DNA of 64,000 nucleotides from Gordionus sp. m RMFG-2023 (taxonomy: Eukaryota > Nematomorpha > Gordioida > Chordodea > Parachordodidae): NCBI RefSeq assembly GCF_954871325.1, contig NC_088778.1, positions 2,327,743-2,391,742 on the forward strand, read 5' to 3'. Made by a program: the position numbers and the translations under genes. Below are positions 24,464 to 37,720 of the stretch, one piece after another. Numbering within the stretch: the first letter of the stretch is position 1; the number at the start of each line of letters is the position of its first letter. The notes below the pieces were generated by a model. That model worked only from the letters and a program-made list of their open reading frames with translations, searched no databases and was not told the origin of the DNA.

Positions 24464-24575
24464 TTACTTACAATTTATATCTAAATTTTATTCATTAATT
24501 AATATTGAATTTATGATTTTATTTTTATATTTAGTATTACATATTCAATAAAATACAATAAAATAAAAAAAAAAT

Positions 24576-27500
24576 TATAGGGATTATTTGCTTGTAAAGA
24601 AGTGTAATAATTTATAACTGCATTAAGAAATATAATGGAGAATCGGTGGGGTTAAATATAGCCTCCAGAAATTTTGAGATTTTAAGATATTACATATTAG
24701 ATTAAGTTGCGAACAAATAATTTTATCATTAGGTTACAATGAGTTTTTAAAAAGCATTGACTATATATGACCCCTGCTTAAATTGATATTTAATATTGAA
24801 ATCTAAATTCGTTGTATTTAACCACCCTATTTTGATGTTTTATATTTACAATGATATTCATGACATCTTATCACGCCCCTTTAGCTTAATAATTAATTAA
24901 TCAAAAGATTTTTTAAATAATTTTTATTTGAATGCCGATCTTTTGATTAGCAAACGATTGATACACTATATTCGACATATCTACTTTCATTAACTCCCCC
25001 AAAAAATTTAAAAATAAATAAATAACATTAAAATTTTAAAAAAATTTTAAGCGAGTTAAACGTGCTTTAAATTAAGATTCTTCTTTATCATAGTTCATTA
25101 TCATTTAAAAAATTGAATTCTTAAAGGGATCCTTTTAAAACCCATAGTGATCCCGGATAGTTACGACGCATATATAATCATAGTCTTTTATTTTCTTTTC
25201 TTTTCTTTTCTTTTCTTTTCTTTTCTTTTCTTTTCTTTTCTTTTCTTTTCTTTTCTTTTCTTTTCTTTTCTTTTCTTTTCTTTTCTTTTCTTTTCTTTTC
25301 TTTTCTTTTCTTTTCTTTTCTTTTCTTTTCTTTTCTTTTCTTTTCTTATTTTATTTATTCTTATTATGATTATATATTTTAAAAATATTTAACTAATATA
25401 TGAAGTACATTATACCTTTAGGTTTCGTTTCTTGTTCTATAATTTTATTATTTATATAATACAATAAATTTTATAAATTTTTTTATACCTAGATTAAGAG
25501 TAAGGTTTTCATTTCCCAATCCTAATGTATTCAATTATAATTGTTTTATAATGATCATTTATTTATAAATTTACTAATTCCGATCTTTAATTCCGATGCT
25601 TAAGATTTTAAATATTAAGTAAAATTCTGATAAATTGTGAAAATAAAATAACATACTTTCAATGTAATGGTCAGTGTACGTTAAGTAAGCTATAAAATGT
25701 ATAAACATTTTTTATGGAAATTTTTTATGCGTAAGACTCAAAACTTACATTGTATAAAACTGGTGATATTTTCTATATTTATAAAAAAAAGTAAGCGAAA
25801 TATTGATTACAATCTGAAAATTAAAAAAATTATTATTTGTAATAATTGTATAATACATAGATTTCAAATTCATAACTATTTAATGGATGGATGTTTATAA
25901 TATCACCATCTATAAATAAATGATAATTAAATTTAGGAAATATTTTATATTTTAATTAAATCGATACCTTCCTTTTCACAAGAGAAATGTGGGCCCACTG
26001 AAATAGTTAGTTTTAATTTTCATATCATGCTATATTAAGGGACATACTTTTAGCACGCCTACAAATCATGAAATTTGGAGCTGAGTATTTATGATTTAAA
26101 AAAAAATAATATTTAATACAGCTATAGATGGTAATCTTTAAGTAAATAAATCGTCGCCATCAGGTTTTATCAATGTAAGAAAAAAGATGAAATTAGTATG
26201 ATAATAAATAAGTATAATTATCTTTATTAGAATAAAAGTAGATAAATTGATTTAAAATCTGCATCTTTAGCATTCCTTAAAATATTTGTAATCTAGGCAG
26301 AATTATATATTAAGCTATTATCAAGCAATTAATATATTATGGAAAAATTTTCCAACTATTATTAAAATAGTCAAAAAATAAACTAATTGATTAATTATTC
26401 TCAAATCAATTAAGATATGAGGTTTTAAGCATTTTTAATAAACATTAATAATTAATACCCCCTCCTTTACAATAAATTTATTGTTATAGTAAATTATTTG
26501 GCATGATAATGAGTTTGTTGTTAGAATGTTTAACCTTTTTAAATTACTTTAAGAGCATAGCAGAAAATTATCCATAAATAAGTTTTATTTGAAATATAAT
26601 GACGCTTTGATTGTCTGCAATTTATTATTTTGGTCATTATTTAGTAATTTCATTGTATTAAAATAGGTCTATAATGAAAGCAGTAAATGATTTTTGACAG
26701 TAATATATTATATGTTATATTATCTAAAAATTTAATATAAATAACCTCCAATTCATTTATTCCACCTTTAGCATACCATTCCTAAATATCTACCCACTAC
26801 TCCATTAAAATAATTGGAGGCAAACCACACCAACTACTTCGCCCCCCCCCCCCCCCCACCCACCTCCCCATCTATGTATAAGCTGGCACCAAACAATAAT
26901 TTAAAAGATATAAACTTATGTATTTAATTTCAAATCAATATTCTAAGCTATGAAATATAAGTTTAATTAGTTAGTGTTAATTAAACTTATTCTAAAAGTT
27001 TCATTTTCTTAATTCAGAAGCTCTATTAAAATGGAGGGGGGTGGGCAATTAGCTTTAAGCATTATATAATCATAGTAATTAGTATTTTTCTTTAGATCTA
27101 AGACTATATCAACGCTCGAATTATTTCTAAACAACCGTCTATTTACGAGTCTATTTATTTTCCTCTAAACAGTCCTATATAATAAAGGCTACTTAGATTT
27201 TAAAGACAATAATTAAAATTTATGTCTAGCGAACTAATAAATAATTTATATTTTTTATTAATAGATTCAAACATATTTTATATTGATATAATTTCTAATT
27301 GTCTATATAATATTTTTTAATTAGGGTTGATCAATTAGTCTATTTTTTAATTTAAATTAAATTTATCAGAAAGATTTTGCCACAATATACCGGACTTTGA
27401 TGCCATTCAAGTATATATTAATGGTAAAACTTTTGTATAAATTAATTATACCTTGATCAATTTTCTTTTGAACTATTAAAAAACAAAATTTGAAAGTTGG

Positions 27501-28262
27501 TTTGATCTATAAATGCTCCTCAAAAAATAAAAAAAATACTCAGTAATAATATTTTTTACTAAGTTTATGAATTGTAATAAAGGAGCTACGATGATAGATA
27601 AAAGCGAGAATTATTCAGTTAGTTATTTTTATTTTAAATTCATGGGGCTAAAATTTAATTTAAATAATAGAAATTTTTTATATTTAAAAAAAAATTGAAT
27701 ATAATAATTTAAATATGATTTTGATTCATAATTTTTCTCTCAGAATAAAACTGAAATCGGAATTTATTTTCTTATATACACAGAATCAAAAAATAATGAA
27801 AGTTAAGAATTTTTCACGACTGACATTTTTTAAGAATCCCTCATAAGAAATTTTCGGATTTTTTGTGCTATGATATTATAGGTATCTCAACCTACTTTAA
27901 TGCTTCTTTGATCCCGGCTTTCAGATTGATTCATCTCAAATATTTATATCTTCTACTATAATTAATTATAATATAAAAGTATTTGCTAATCAAAACAATA
28001 ATATCTAACACAAATGGAATTTAACTCAAATGCTTTAAATTCATAATTAAAAATTTTTTAAAGGACCCCAATCTAATAGCTTCTCCTTTAGATTTTCTTG
28101 TCACAATTTTGCTCCTTGATTTTGCATTTTATGTAAATAAAATAAAACTGATTAAAAAATGAACTTTAAATTAATAGGGAAATAAACATTAAATATTCAA
28201 AAATCAGCGCACAAATGGACATCTTAGGGCATTTAAATTTTGTTTTATTTTGATAGGTAGAA
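24576..28262. other. Non-coding AT-rich region
   Basis: No gene seen. Contains a pentanucleotide microsatellite (25191-25346), a short relative of dispersed repeat D2 (about 25415-25640) and a run of 16 C (26842-26857). The 67-codon open frame at 25697-25900 has no recognisable feature. Confidence 0.6.
25191..25346 (+). repeat. (TTTTC)n microsatellite, about 31 units
   Basis: Uninterrupted ttttc repeats over about 155 bp. The open frame across it (FLFFS repeats) is a by-product. Confidence 0.97.
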
Positions 28263-30569
28263 CAGGGTTGCCAGGTCAAAATTTTCAAATTGCGGGAGAA
28301 TTTTGGTATTTTGCGGGAGAAATATGAAAATTGGGGTAAAAATATAAAAATTGCTAAAAAAATATTTGCGGACCTTCGATCGGATATTGAATTGACTTAG
28401 TTATCCGCCTATTAATTTTTATAATTACTTTATGTAAATACAAAGTCGGTAACTATTTTTCAAAATAGGTAACTATAGTACGAGACAATTTTTTTTTAAA
28501 TACTATCTTTATTATTAAAATATATTAATTTTATAAAAAAACAAACGATTTTAATTTCACTATGTAAAATATTAATAAGATTTTATAAAATATAAAAAAA
28601 ATATGGATAATTAAATATTATGATATTAATTATATTTTATTTGAGATTTAAATAATGGAACAGTACGTTTACCGTCGTTTTTAAGATATTTATAAAATTG
28701 CTAGCATGGCATTTATAATTTTGTTTAACCATTAGCTCAGCCTCTAATGTTGTTAGAGCAATCCGATTTCTCTCCTTTCTCCAGGCAGTCGAGGTAAGGA
28801 GAAAACATACTCGCATCTTTTTTCCAAGCATGGGGATTTATTCTACCCATTCCTCCTCTGTTTTTAGCATATAACTTTAATTATCCTGGCGAATCATAAA
28901 ATATAGAGAGAATTACAATCTCCTAATACAAGACAGACATCAATGTCTATCGGTATTTTTAATATATTTATTTAATTTTCTTTTCCAAGGTCATAATATT
29001 TATAAATTTGTTAATAAATTTATTTTGATCGCAAATATTCTAAAATTGTCTTAATAAAAATATTTGCTTCATTTAAAAATACATTAATTAGAGTATTATT
29101 TGAACAGTTTAATATAATATTTTAAGCAATATCGACATAAAATTTATTAACAATTTTTAACTGTAAAGATGAACAAGCATAATTTTGTGAATCTTCATTA
29201 ATAAAGATTCTTCTGTTTGCAATTGAATATTAATAGCATGTAGTAGATTTCCTTCATGTTTAATCATTCCTAAATATGCATGCTTCTGTCATTTCATCCT
29301 CGAAAATATTTTTAAAAATTTCAGGGCAGCTTTTATAATCTTTATTTAAGAAGTAATTTTTAAAGGTTCGTAAAATTTTAAAATTCTATCGATGATAACC
29401 ACCGGATAGAAACATGTCGCAACAACTCACATCATTCCAAGTGAGACCACTCCACAAACTCCTCTTTTAGTTGATAAACTAAATTCGTTAAAACATTTCA
29501 TCACATTTATTTCAGACATCCACAGATAATACATTCATTACCTTCTTACAAGAATTATGTAGTATATGACATATGCCGCCAATTGGTATTAAGTCATTAT
29601 TGTCCTGCCTCAATTCGGTAAATACACTTTGGTTTTTGCGAAAATTCACAGAGGCATTATAGGAGCAGAAAGCTGATAAGCAACTCATTGATAATCCTGA
29701 GTCAGCTCTATTTACCATTATGTGGTTAGCTATATCGTTGGATTTTTTTACTATCCGAGGAAAATTTTTTAACAGTTTTATTGAAATACCCTTATTCTTG
29801 TTGAAATAGCAAAGGATCAAGGGAAGTGTTTTAATATTTCCATTATTATATGTGTCTGTTAAGTATATGGATTTTGACCTTTCAAATCGTCTAGAATTGA
29901 CCTCTTGGATTCAGGTCCTAGAAAATTTGTGATAGCCATGCTCATTTTTGTTCTACCACAAGTAAAGTTTAAACTTATATTGGAGTCGTTAAATATTATG
30001 GGGAAAAGATTCGACCCACATTGTAATGATAGGATTGGTTTATATGATTTCCACAACTGTAGTTATCTATTTTATTTATAATGTGATTGAACTATAATAA
30101 ATAAAATAATTATCAGTATCATTAAAATCAGTATAATATTATTTTATTATATACTTAATTTAACCTGAACGTGATAATTAAGTGATAATTAAGAACTAAG
30201 CCCTATAATGTTATATACAAACACAATGAAAATGATAAAATATGAATGAAATGAATGATGTTGATTTATTATTGGATAAAGATAAAACAGGATAGAAAGA
30301 AATTTACAAACTAGACATGTTTTTCAAATAAATATTTAACATTTATTTTAAAAATGTAAAAATAATCAATTACTGTCTCTCAAAATTATTATTTATATAA
30401 TAAAAACGTTAAAATACTAAAAAGAAATTGTGCGGGAGAAATTAAAAAATTGTGGTAGATTTTTGCGGGAGATTCCTAATTGCGGTAGTTTAAGCGGGAG
30501 TGAGATGTCTGCGTGTAAACTAAAAAATTGCGGGAGTCTCCCGCTAATGAGGGGAACATGGCAACCCTG
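28263..30569 (-). mobile_element. hAT transposon copy 2 (simple form)
   Basis: The ends are CAGGGTTGCCAGGTC at left and ATGGCAACCCTG at right, with gcgggag-type subterminal motifs. It is the same family as 17458-20683 but in reverse orientation. It carries one minus-strand transposase remnant and lacks the inverted second piece, so it is shorter (2,307 bp) and closer to a plain hAT layout. The 8-bp flanks aggtagaa and gggtaatc match at only 4 of 8 positions, so the target duplication has decayed or the flanks are rearranged. Confidence 0.9.
28637..30060 (-). pseudogene. hAT transposase remnant in copy 2
   Basis: Minus-strand pieces in order: 30056-29859 (NLFPIIFNDSNISLNFTCGR, RKSILDDLK-like), 29820-29512 (FTELRQDNNDLIPIGGICHI, LHNSCKKVMNVLSVDV), decayed sequence, then 28831-28637 (AWRKERNRIALTTLEAELMV), the hATC part. 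Several frames are used and the conserved SNASSERIFS part is lost, so this is a broken gene. Confidence 0.85.
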
Positions 30570-33500
30570 GGGTAATCTCATATAATAATTTATACAATAA
30601 TAATTTAATAATTTAAAAAAAAGTATAATTTTTATAATTTTTTTTGATTATATCGAAAGGATGAAAACCATAATAATGATAAAAACTTAATGTCACAAGA
30701 AAATAATATTTATTTAACATAAGTCCTAAAATTTCGTAAAAAAACTATTAAAATAAAATATTAATGTATTTGTTTAATGGGTGTTAATTATTAGAAAATA
30801 GGGGCTAAGTTTGAAAATTAGTTAACCCATTATACACCTAGCTACATTCCTCTAATTAGCACTTATAAAAATTTAGGATTTTAAATTATAAAACAAATAA
30901 ATTTGAGCAATAATAGAGTAAATATAAAATAAATTTTAGAGAAAATTCTAAATTTATTTTATTAAAACATTAATTAGTGATAACTTATAAAATTTTTATA
31001 AAAGTGAGTCCAAGCATTCTATAAATTGTAGAATATTATTTTTTAATTTTTAGATAAATAAATATGTGTACCTTTTAGCCATTGAATACCTAAGTAAAAG
31101 ATATTTAAAATTATATATTTAATTGTTCGAATTAATATTGAAATTGAAACAAATCATAACATATTTTATTTTTCAGTGACAAAATACATTTAAATAGCAG
31201 TAAAAGGGCATCAGTTCCAAAATTTAAGGCAGTATATATTTTTCTTTATAATACAAAAAAATAGTATAAAAAATTTAATACAAAACATATAATATAAACG
31301 TCAGATATTATACTAATATAACGATATTTTCTTGATTAAATTTTCAAATTATGATAATAATCCATGCTTTTTAGGTTGTGAAATAATTAATTAATTATTA
31401 AATTGCAAAAGTAATATAATATGATCAAAATCTATTATTGGTTAAGTTACCAAAATATCTTAAAAACAAAATTGAATATTCAATAAAATGAAAGTGCAAA
31501 GCTAATAAAACATAGTCATTAAAATTTTATCAGGTACTAATATTATCATTGATAAAAATACCAGTTTCAGAAAATATGATTAATATATAAAAATATCAGA
31601 TAAATTCTTTTGAATTTTTTTTCGATTAAACCCTTTGTAAATTTATAGTAATATAAGGAAATTATAAATTTAAATTACCATTATGCTGTATAAAATATGG
31701 GCTATTTACTAAAATTTTTTTTTAAAATATAAAAATTAATTAGATATTTATAAAAAAAATATTACTTCTAGAATAAATTGTTATATTTGGGGAGACTGTA
31801 ATATTATAAATAAATTAATTCTATTTTAGAAATTAAGTTATTTACCATGTCTTCGAAATATTTCTGTCTTTCCTAAAATAAACGAAAAAAATATTTTATT
31901 GATTTCAAATTGAAATTTTGACTAAAGTCGCCGAAACTTTAAAACGATTAAATATATTTTCCTAAAAATGTCATATTTATTTTCATCAATTCTACATAAG
32001 GTAACTTTAGCAATGAAGCAAATCTACTTTAGAAAAAAAGAAAATATTTATCCGTTTTTATCGTTTCTTTTTAAAGACTAAATTTATACACAAGTAATTT
32101 CCTACCATCTATTAAAGGTATTTACTACAAGATTTTCTATTTTTAGCAATTTATTTTAGTAATTTAGAATTTATCCCTTAAATTTTATTCAATACAAATG
32201 TATAATTTTTGCGTAAATAAGGTTTAGCATAAACTACAAAAAAAATTAGGTCAGAATATCCACAGCTCTTCATATAGTATATTAATTAAAAATATTTGAT
32301 ATATTTGTGCACACCATCATACCAATCAATTTAATATAAATATTTTAATTTTATATTCTTATATTTTAATATATGTCAGATTAAAATAAATAACTAAATT
32401 TGGGAAATATAGTCACATCAATAAAATCATGATTACCTAAATATATTGTCATGTTGCCATTTACGTTTTCTATATATACATTTAATATAGTAAAAATTCT
32501 ATTTAAAATATTTTTATTAAAGCTTTTAATAAAAATTTTTAAAAATATTAAATTAACGAAATTTCAACTAGTTTATTTATATATGTTGAGTAAGGTGATC
32601 AACGACTCATATTTATTGATCATTATAATTAATTCATTTTACTTTCGTTAAATCTTCTTATTTTATTTTACTTTTTTAAAACGATCATTTAACTAATATA
32701 TTTGTTATTTTATTTTTAGATCTTAAAGTGCTAAATCTATTAATTTTTATCTTTTATTTAGCGTTAATTAAAATTAACTTAAAATGTTTAACTATTTAAA
32801 AATAAGATTGCAAATCTTATATTGCTGGGAATATCCAGCAGATAGAATAATTGTTAAAAGGTTAGTAAAAATAAAAAATAAACTCTTTATTTTTGTCATT
32901 TATTATATACCAGTTTAAGCAAAATTTTTGTTTTTTACCTTATGTAACTTACAACGTATTCAAGTTTTATTTTGAGATTAATTTTTTTTTATGTATTTAG
33001 TTAAATGATTATTTTATTTTCAAATATAAATACTCATTATTATTTGAGATTCGATACTCAAACATTTAAACTCAAAAATTTATACTTACAATATTAATAC
33101 TTAAAATGATACTTGTTTGATAATTATTTTATAATTTATTTTGTGAAAATATCTAAATAAAATAATGAATAAATCTATTTATCAAATCTGGTCTAAAATT
33201 GCAATATATATATTTATATATATAATATACTGAGTATTATCATTCCCGAAACTTTTTTAAAAATATTTTTAAAAGTTATAAAATTTATTAGTTAAAATAT
33301 GATCCAAGTTTGGAATAATCTTTTGTAAAAAATAAAATTAATTTATCAAAATCAGTATGAAGTAAAAAAAAATTCACACAAAAAAAATTAATTGGAATTA
33401 AATAATGTTCTACTTCCCGATTACCATTTTTAATATCTAGTTCTAAAAATCTTATATTACTAAAATATTTACAGGTTTAACTTTAATAGTTTAAAGAGAG

Positions 33501-36500
33501 AAATTGTCTAATAGACCTCTATTTTACAAAATCTCTAGGTTTAAAAATTAATTTGGCTAAAATCTAGATTTATAAAAATAAATTAAATAAATGTTTTAAA
33601 TAAAGAATTATTTAATGGTAGAGTTTGAGACAAAATAATGTAATTGCGTTCTAGTCATTTTAGTCATTCAAATGTTAAATGAAAGAATTTTTAATAATTA
33701 ATTTAAGAAAAACAAATTATCTGTCCATAAAACTTGGGCAATAAATGATAGCCTTTTAACCATAGCTTGGAAATGAGATAGGCCAAAAATATAATTCAGG
33801 AAATATAATATATTTATTCAATTAATAATGAGAATATTAAAGGATAAATATTCTATGGGACTTTATATTGAGGCGATTTTTACATTTGTAAATTTAATTT
33901 ATCTTAAAAATTTCGGACGCCAAGATGTTTTATGTATTTTATTTCAAATATCTGAAAAATCTATTTATATTTTTCTATTTCAACTTTCACCTTTCGGTTG
34001 GAAGAATTCAATACCTCTTTCTAATTATGATATTTTTACCTTCTGTCTTATTTAATATATTTTTATGATGTTGTGTAGGCTTCCCATGCGCATTAAAGTT
34101 TTGGCATTTTTCTCTTTGCCGTTTACCTATATCTTCTAAATTCATATTCTCTTTTCAATATTGATTTTCGGCCTCCTTATCTTATGTACCCATAGAATCT
34201 TATTGTATTTATCATGGTTTTTAATTTTTATAAATAATAACTTTTTTATCTCCACATATTACTCTATATTCTGGCTTTTGTTGACTTATTTTCTAGGATA
34301 TTTATTCAGTTAATTGTTTTTTCGTTTCGTTCATATCATTTATTTATGCAAACATTATTAAATTATGTGCAAATATTATATTCTGATTATTTTTATGAAA
34401 GCAGAGGCCGAGAACCAAACCTTAATAAATTTACTCGATTATTAAGAATCTGATGTGCTATTTGTGCTTTGGATTATCGTAATATATTTCTTGTATGATT
34501 TTAATATATTTTTTGTGCATTTTTTTATTGTTGTAAATACACCAAATAAATTATCGTCAAATTCGATTAAAACAGATAGAGAAAGTCCAAATAAATCTGG
34601 ATCACCTTTACTTTTAAAGATAGGAACTAGATTGTTCTATCACCACTTTATGCTATTTCGGTGTGGATTATAATGAAGAAATAGGTTCCATGGAAGATCT
34701 TAATCACTGACTTTTTTATACCTAAATATCAAGCTTCTAGTTGCAAAATGATTTATTTTTTAATATAGACATTTATAGAAATTAATAAAAATGTAATAAA
34801 TATCAATAAGAAAATTATTATAAGGAATTGTTAACCTTCTAGTATTTAAAAAGTTATAAATTATAAAGAAGATCGATATTCAAAAAAATAGATTGCAATT
34901 GTTATATGTAATTTTTTGATTGTACAATATTAATTTTATTTTTAATATTCAACCAGGGTTAACATAATATAAAAGAATAAATATAAAATCAACGTATAGC
35001 AAAAAATGAAAATAGTAACCCCCTCTATAAATCTGCCATCCTTAGATGCTCATCAACTAGCCCAATAAAAAAATAATTTGAAACAAATGAACAAATTTAT
35101 CCTATCCTCTCCGCTCTTGTATGTAGTGTGAAAAATAAAGTTGTTCTTGGAAATATTCTTTTAACCTATTCATCATCTCTTTTAAATTTGTCATCATTAT
35201 TTTTTGAATATTTTTTTTGGCTTATTTTATATCTCTTAGTTAAATCTAGTTGCTTAGGTGTAAATTTAATTTGAGTGTTTAATCCCTCAGACAAAGTCCA
35301 CACTTTTGTAGCCACTTCATAGATTTTTTGTTTTTGTTTGTATTTTTTTTTGAGGGCTTTTTTGTTCATCGTGGCTTCTTATTCAACATTCAATTTTATT
35401 TGTTTTATTTTAATTCACCTTTCAAAAAACAAAGAAGTGAATATCTATCAATCATTTTGGTAGATTTCTTCAAATTTCATAGAAAGAATTTATAGTTTTT
35501 ATATTGACATGTAAAAGGTTTTGTGTCGTTGATTATAATTTCCCCCATTTTATACGTATTAAAATCTTAGTTTGTTTTGAGAAGATTTATTGGTAAAGTA
35601 TAGATTCATGACTAGTTACTTGTACTTTGAATCAAAATCTTCATTTTCAATATTAGTCCATCAAATCTTTGAGCTTTTTATGTGAGTTTGAAATCTATTT
35701 AGAATTTAAAATTCTGATATAATTTATTTTAAATGTTGTATCTAAGGTGTTCGTAAAGGCAAGATCAAAGATGTGCACAAATCAAATTATATTATTTCCT
35801 TTTTCATTAAAATAATCCCCATAATATATTTTGAATCCTTTTCTTTTCCCTAATGTATATTAAATCTCCACGTTGTCTTTAGGAATATCTATCAGGGCTA
35901 TAACAGGACATCTTAAAAGATTTTTATTTTATTTGCAGCTGTTCTGCAATACTTATACTAAGAACAATGCAGAGTTTTATGTTATATTAAATAAGAAAAT
36001 AGGATAATGTTAAACTTCAAAAAAAAACATAACATATAAAAATATTTAGAATATATCATATGAGAATAATCCCTTAATATGTAATCTTTCCAATTGTTTT
36101 TATTGAAATAGATATTTTATCAAGTGTAACAGTTAATTTTATATATTCTATTATAAATATTCTATACACATAAGAACTAAAACAATATATTTTACCAACA
36201 GGTCTCTTTTCTTGTTCTATATTAATATTTGTGCTGTATAATTAATTTCCTAAAATTATCTTACCGATGTTAATGGTAAGGATTTCATTTCCCGCATCTA
36301 ACATATTTTTAAAATTTATATACAATTTATATTTTCTAAATTTACTTATTCCCATTTCCAAATTTTGAGCTATTTTTAATATAGTTAATATTAAGTGGAA
36401 TTATATGTTAGATAACAATATACCTAAGATATTATGATCCCTAAGATATAAGTGCTCTATAAGAAATATAAATATATTTTTATTCTATAATTTAAACTCT

Positions 36501-37700
36501 CACCTAGTTTTTCACTTTCTCTTATCTGGACTATAATATCATATATAAATATCGATTAACAATTCCAACATCACAATTTTATATATTTAATATAAGTAAA
36601 TAAAATAAATTGATTTTTACAATTCATTACTTGATAAATTAATTACCTTCTTTAATGATCATAATATTATCATCTATAACTGATATAATATATCGATTAA
36701 TGCAAATTTTAAAAAATATTCGTAGAAAAATATACTTCTATCTTCACATTTGGAGTTATCTTAAATATTATTGAATAAATATCATTTTAATCAAATACAT
36801 ATTAAGTAAAGGCGACTTACATTCTTCACAAATTAACATGTTTAAAACTTAAACAGGTTAATATTAAATATATAAATATTTATTTTTTCGAAAAAATTAA
36901 AAAAAAAAATATGGACAATTAGAATATCAATTATGTATTTTATTTCTCTTATTCCTAATATATCTTGTTTATCAAACCTTAGGAAATATATTTTATAAAA
37001 TGGTTTCATCTATTTCTATCATCTTTTATTTCAAAATTCATTCAATTTTACTGTGTGACAAATTTCGATTTGATTTTTTGGGAGAAAATAATATAAACAT
37101 GTTTTAAGACAGTTTTTTATGCATATTCTAAATCCGCTGTCAGTTTTTTTTCTAGCACGTCAGGTTTTTTATTTTAGGTTAAAGTGAAAAGGACATTTTT
37201 AGCACTTTTTGAAGCTTTATAACTTCGGTTCTAATGATCCCTACAACTAAAAAATATCTTAATTTTTGCAGCAAACTTTTCTTATTATTATTATACATTT
37301 TTTTTTATAAAATCCTTACTCAATTTTTAAACAACCTATATTTTTTAAATTTACCTTTATTTATTAAATCTTTTTTAATATAGCTTACATTTAATAAATT
37401 TATTATTGTGGCTTTCGTTCTCTTCGCTACTCTGCACACGGTACGATTCCCAAACAATTTATTTTAAATGAAATAGTTGTATTTCTCATATTTAAATAAA
37501 TATACTATGCTAAGCTAACCTATCTCATATTTTACTTTTAATAAACGTTTTATCGGTCCGTTGTCCCACCCCCTCCTTCATTATTATATAGAATTTAACT
37601 TGTAATATACAATAATTTATCGAATTTAAAACAAATTAAACAATAACATAAAATTTATCGAGTTTAAAAACATTTAATGGTAAATTTAATTTCCGCGAAT
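30570..37700. other. Long non-coding AT-rich region
   Basis: No convincing gene in about 7 kb. The open frames at 32451-32651, 33828-34055, 34455-34673 and 35166-35369 (minus) are short, AT-driven and unlike any family I know. About 34300-36960 belongs at least partly to dispersed repeat D2. Confidence 0.55.
36170..36960. repeat. Dispersed repeat D2, copy A
   Basis: Aligns by eye with 45700-46560. Shared stretches include cttgttctat.ctaatatttg, atgttaatggtaag, aaatttacttattcccatt and atatacttctat.ttc. Weaker similarity extends upstream, for example tttgcagc...atactaagaga near 35930 and 45145, so the unit may exceed 2 kb. A shorter relative lies at 25415-25640. No coding region or ends recognised. 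Confidence 0.6.
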
Positions 37701-37720
37701 ATGAAGTTGATGATTTATCT

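Larger units (their letters stand above)
12981..24575 (+). mobile_element. RLE-type non-LTR retrotransposon, interrupted by a P element
   Basis: A LINE with an N-terminal zinc finger, reverse transcriptase and C-terminal restriction-like endonuclease. Its coding region is in two blocks, 12981-13119 and 21729-24463, separated by the P-type transposon 13120-21728. The reading frame is continuous across the insertion if one copy of the 8-bp target duplication (gtttccca) is discounted. The 3' UTR runs to an A-rich tail at about 24560-24575 (aataaaatacaataaaat, then a run of A). Base composition is clearly less AT-rich than the surroundings. The 5' end and target duplication of the LINE itself could not be placed. 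Relatives lie at 48.1-48.6 kb and 60709-61286. Confidence 0.9.

Noticed and set aside
25147-25392. Open frame of FLFFS repeats
   Set aside because: It is the translation of the (TTTTC)n microsatellite; it carries no gene signal.
28255-30577. 8-bp target duplication for hAT copy 2
   Set aside because: The flanks aggtagaa and gggtaatc agree at only 4 of 8 positions, too few to claim.
35166-35369. Lys-rich 67-codon minus-strand frame
   Set aside because: Low-complexity, inside repeat D2, and without a counterpart frame in the D2 copy near 44.6 kb.
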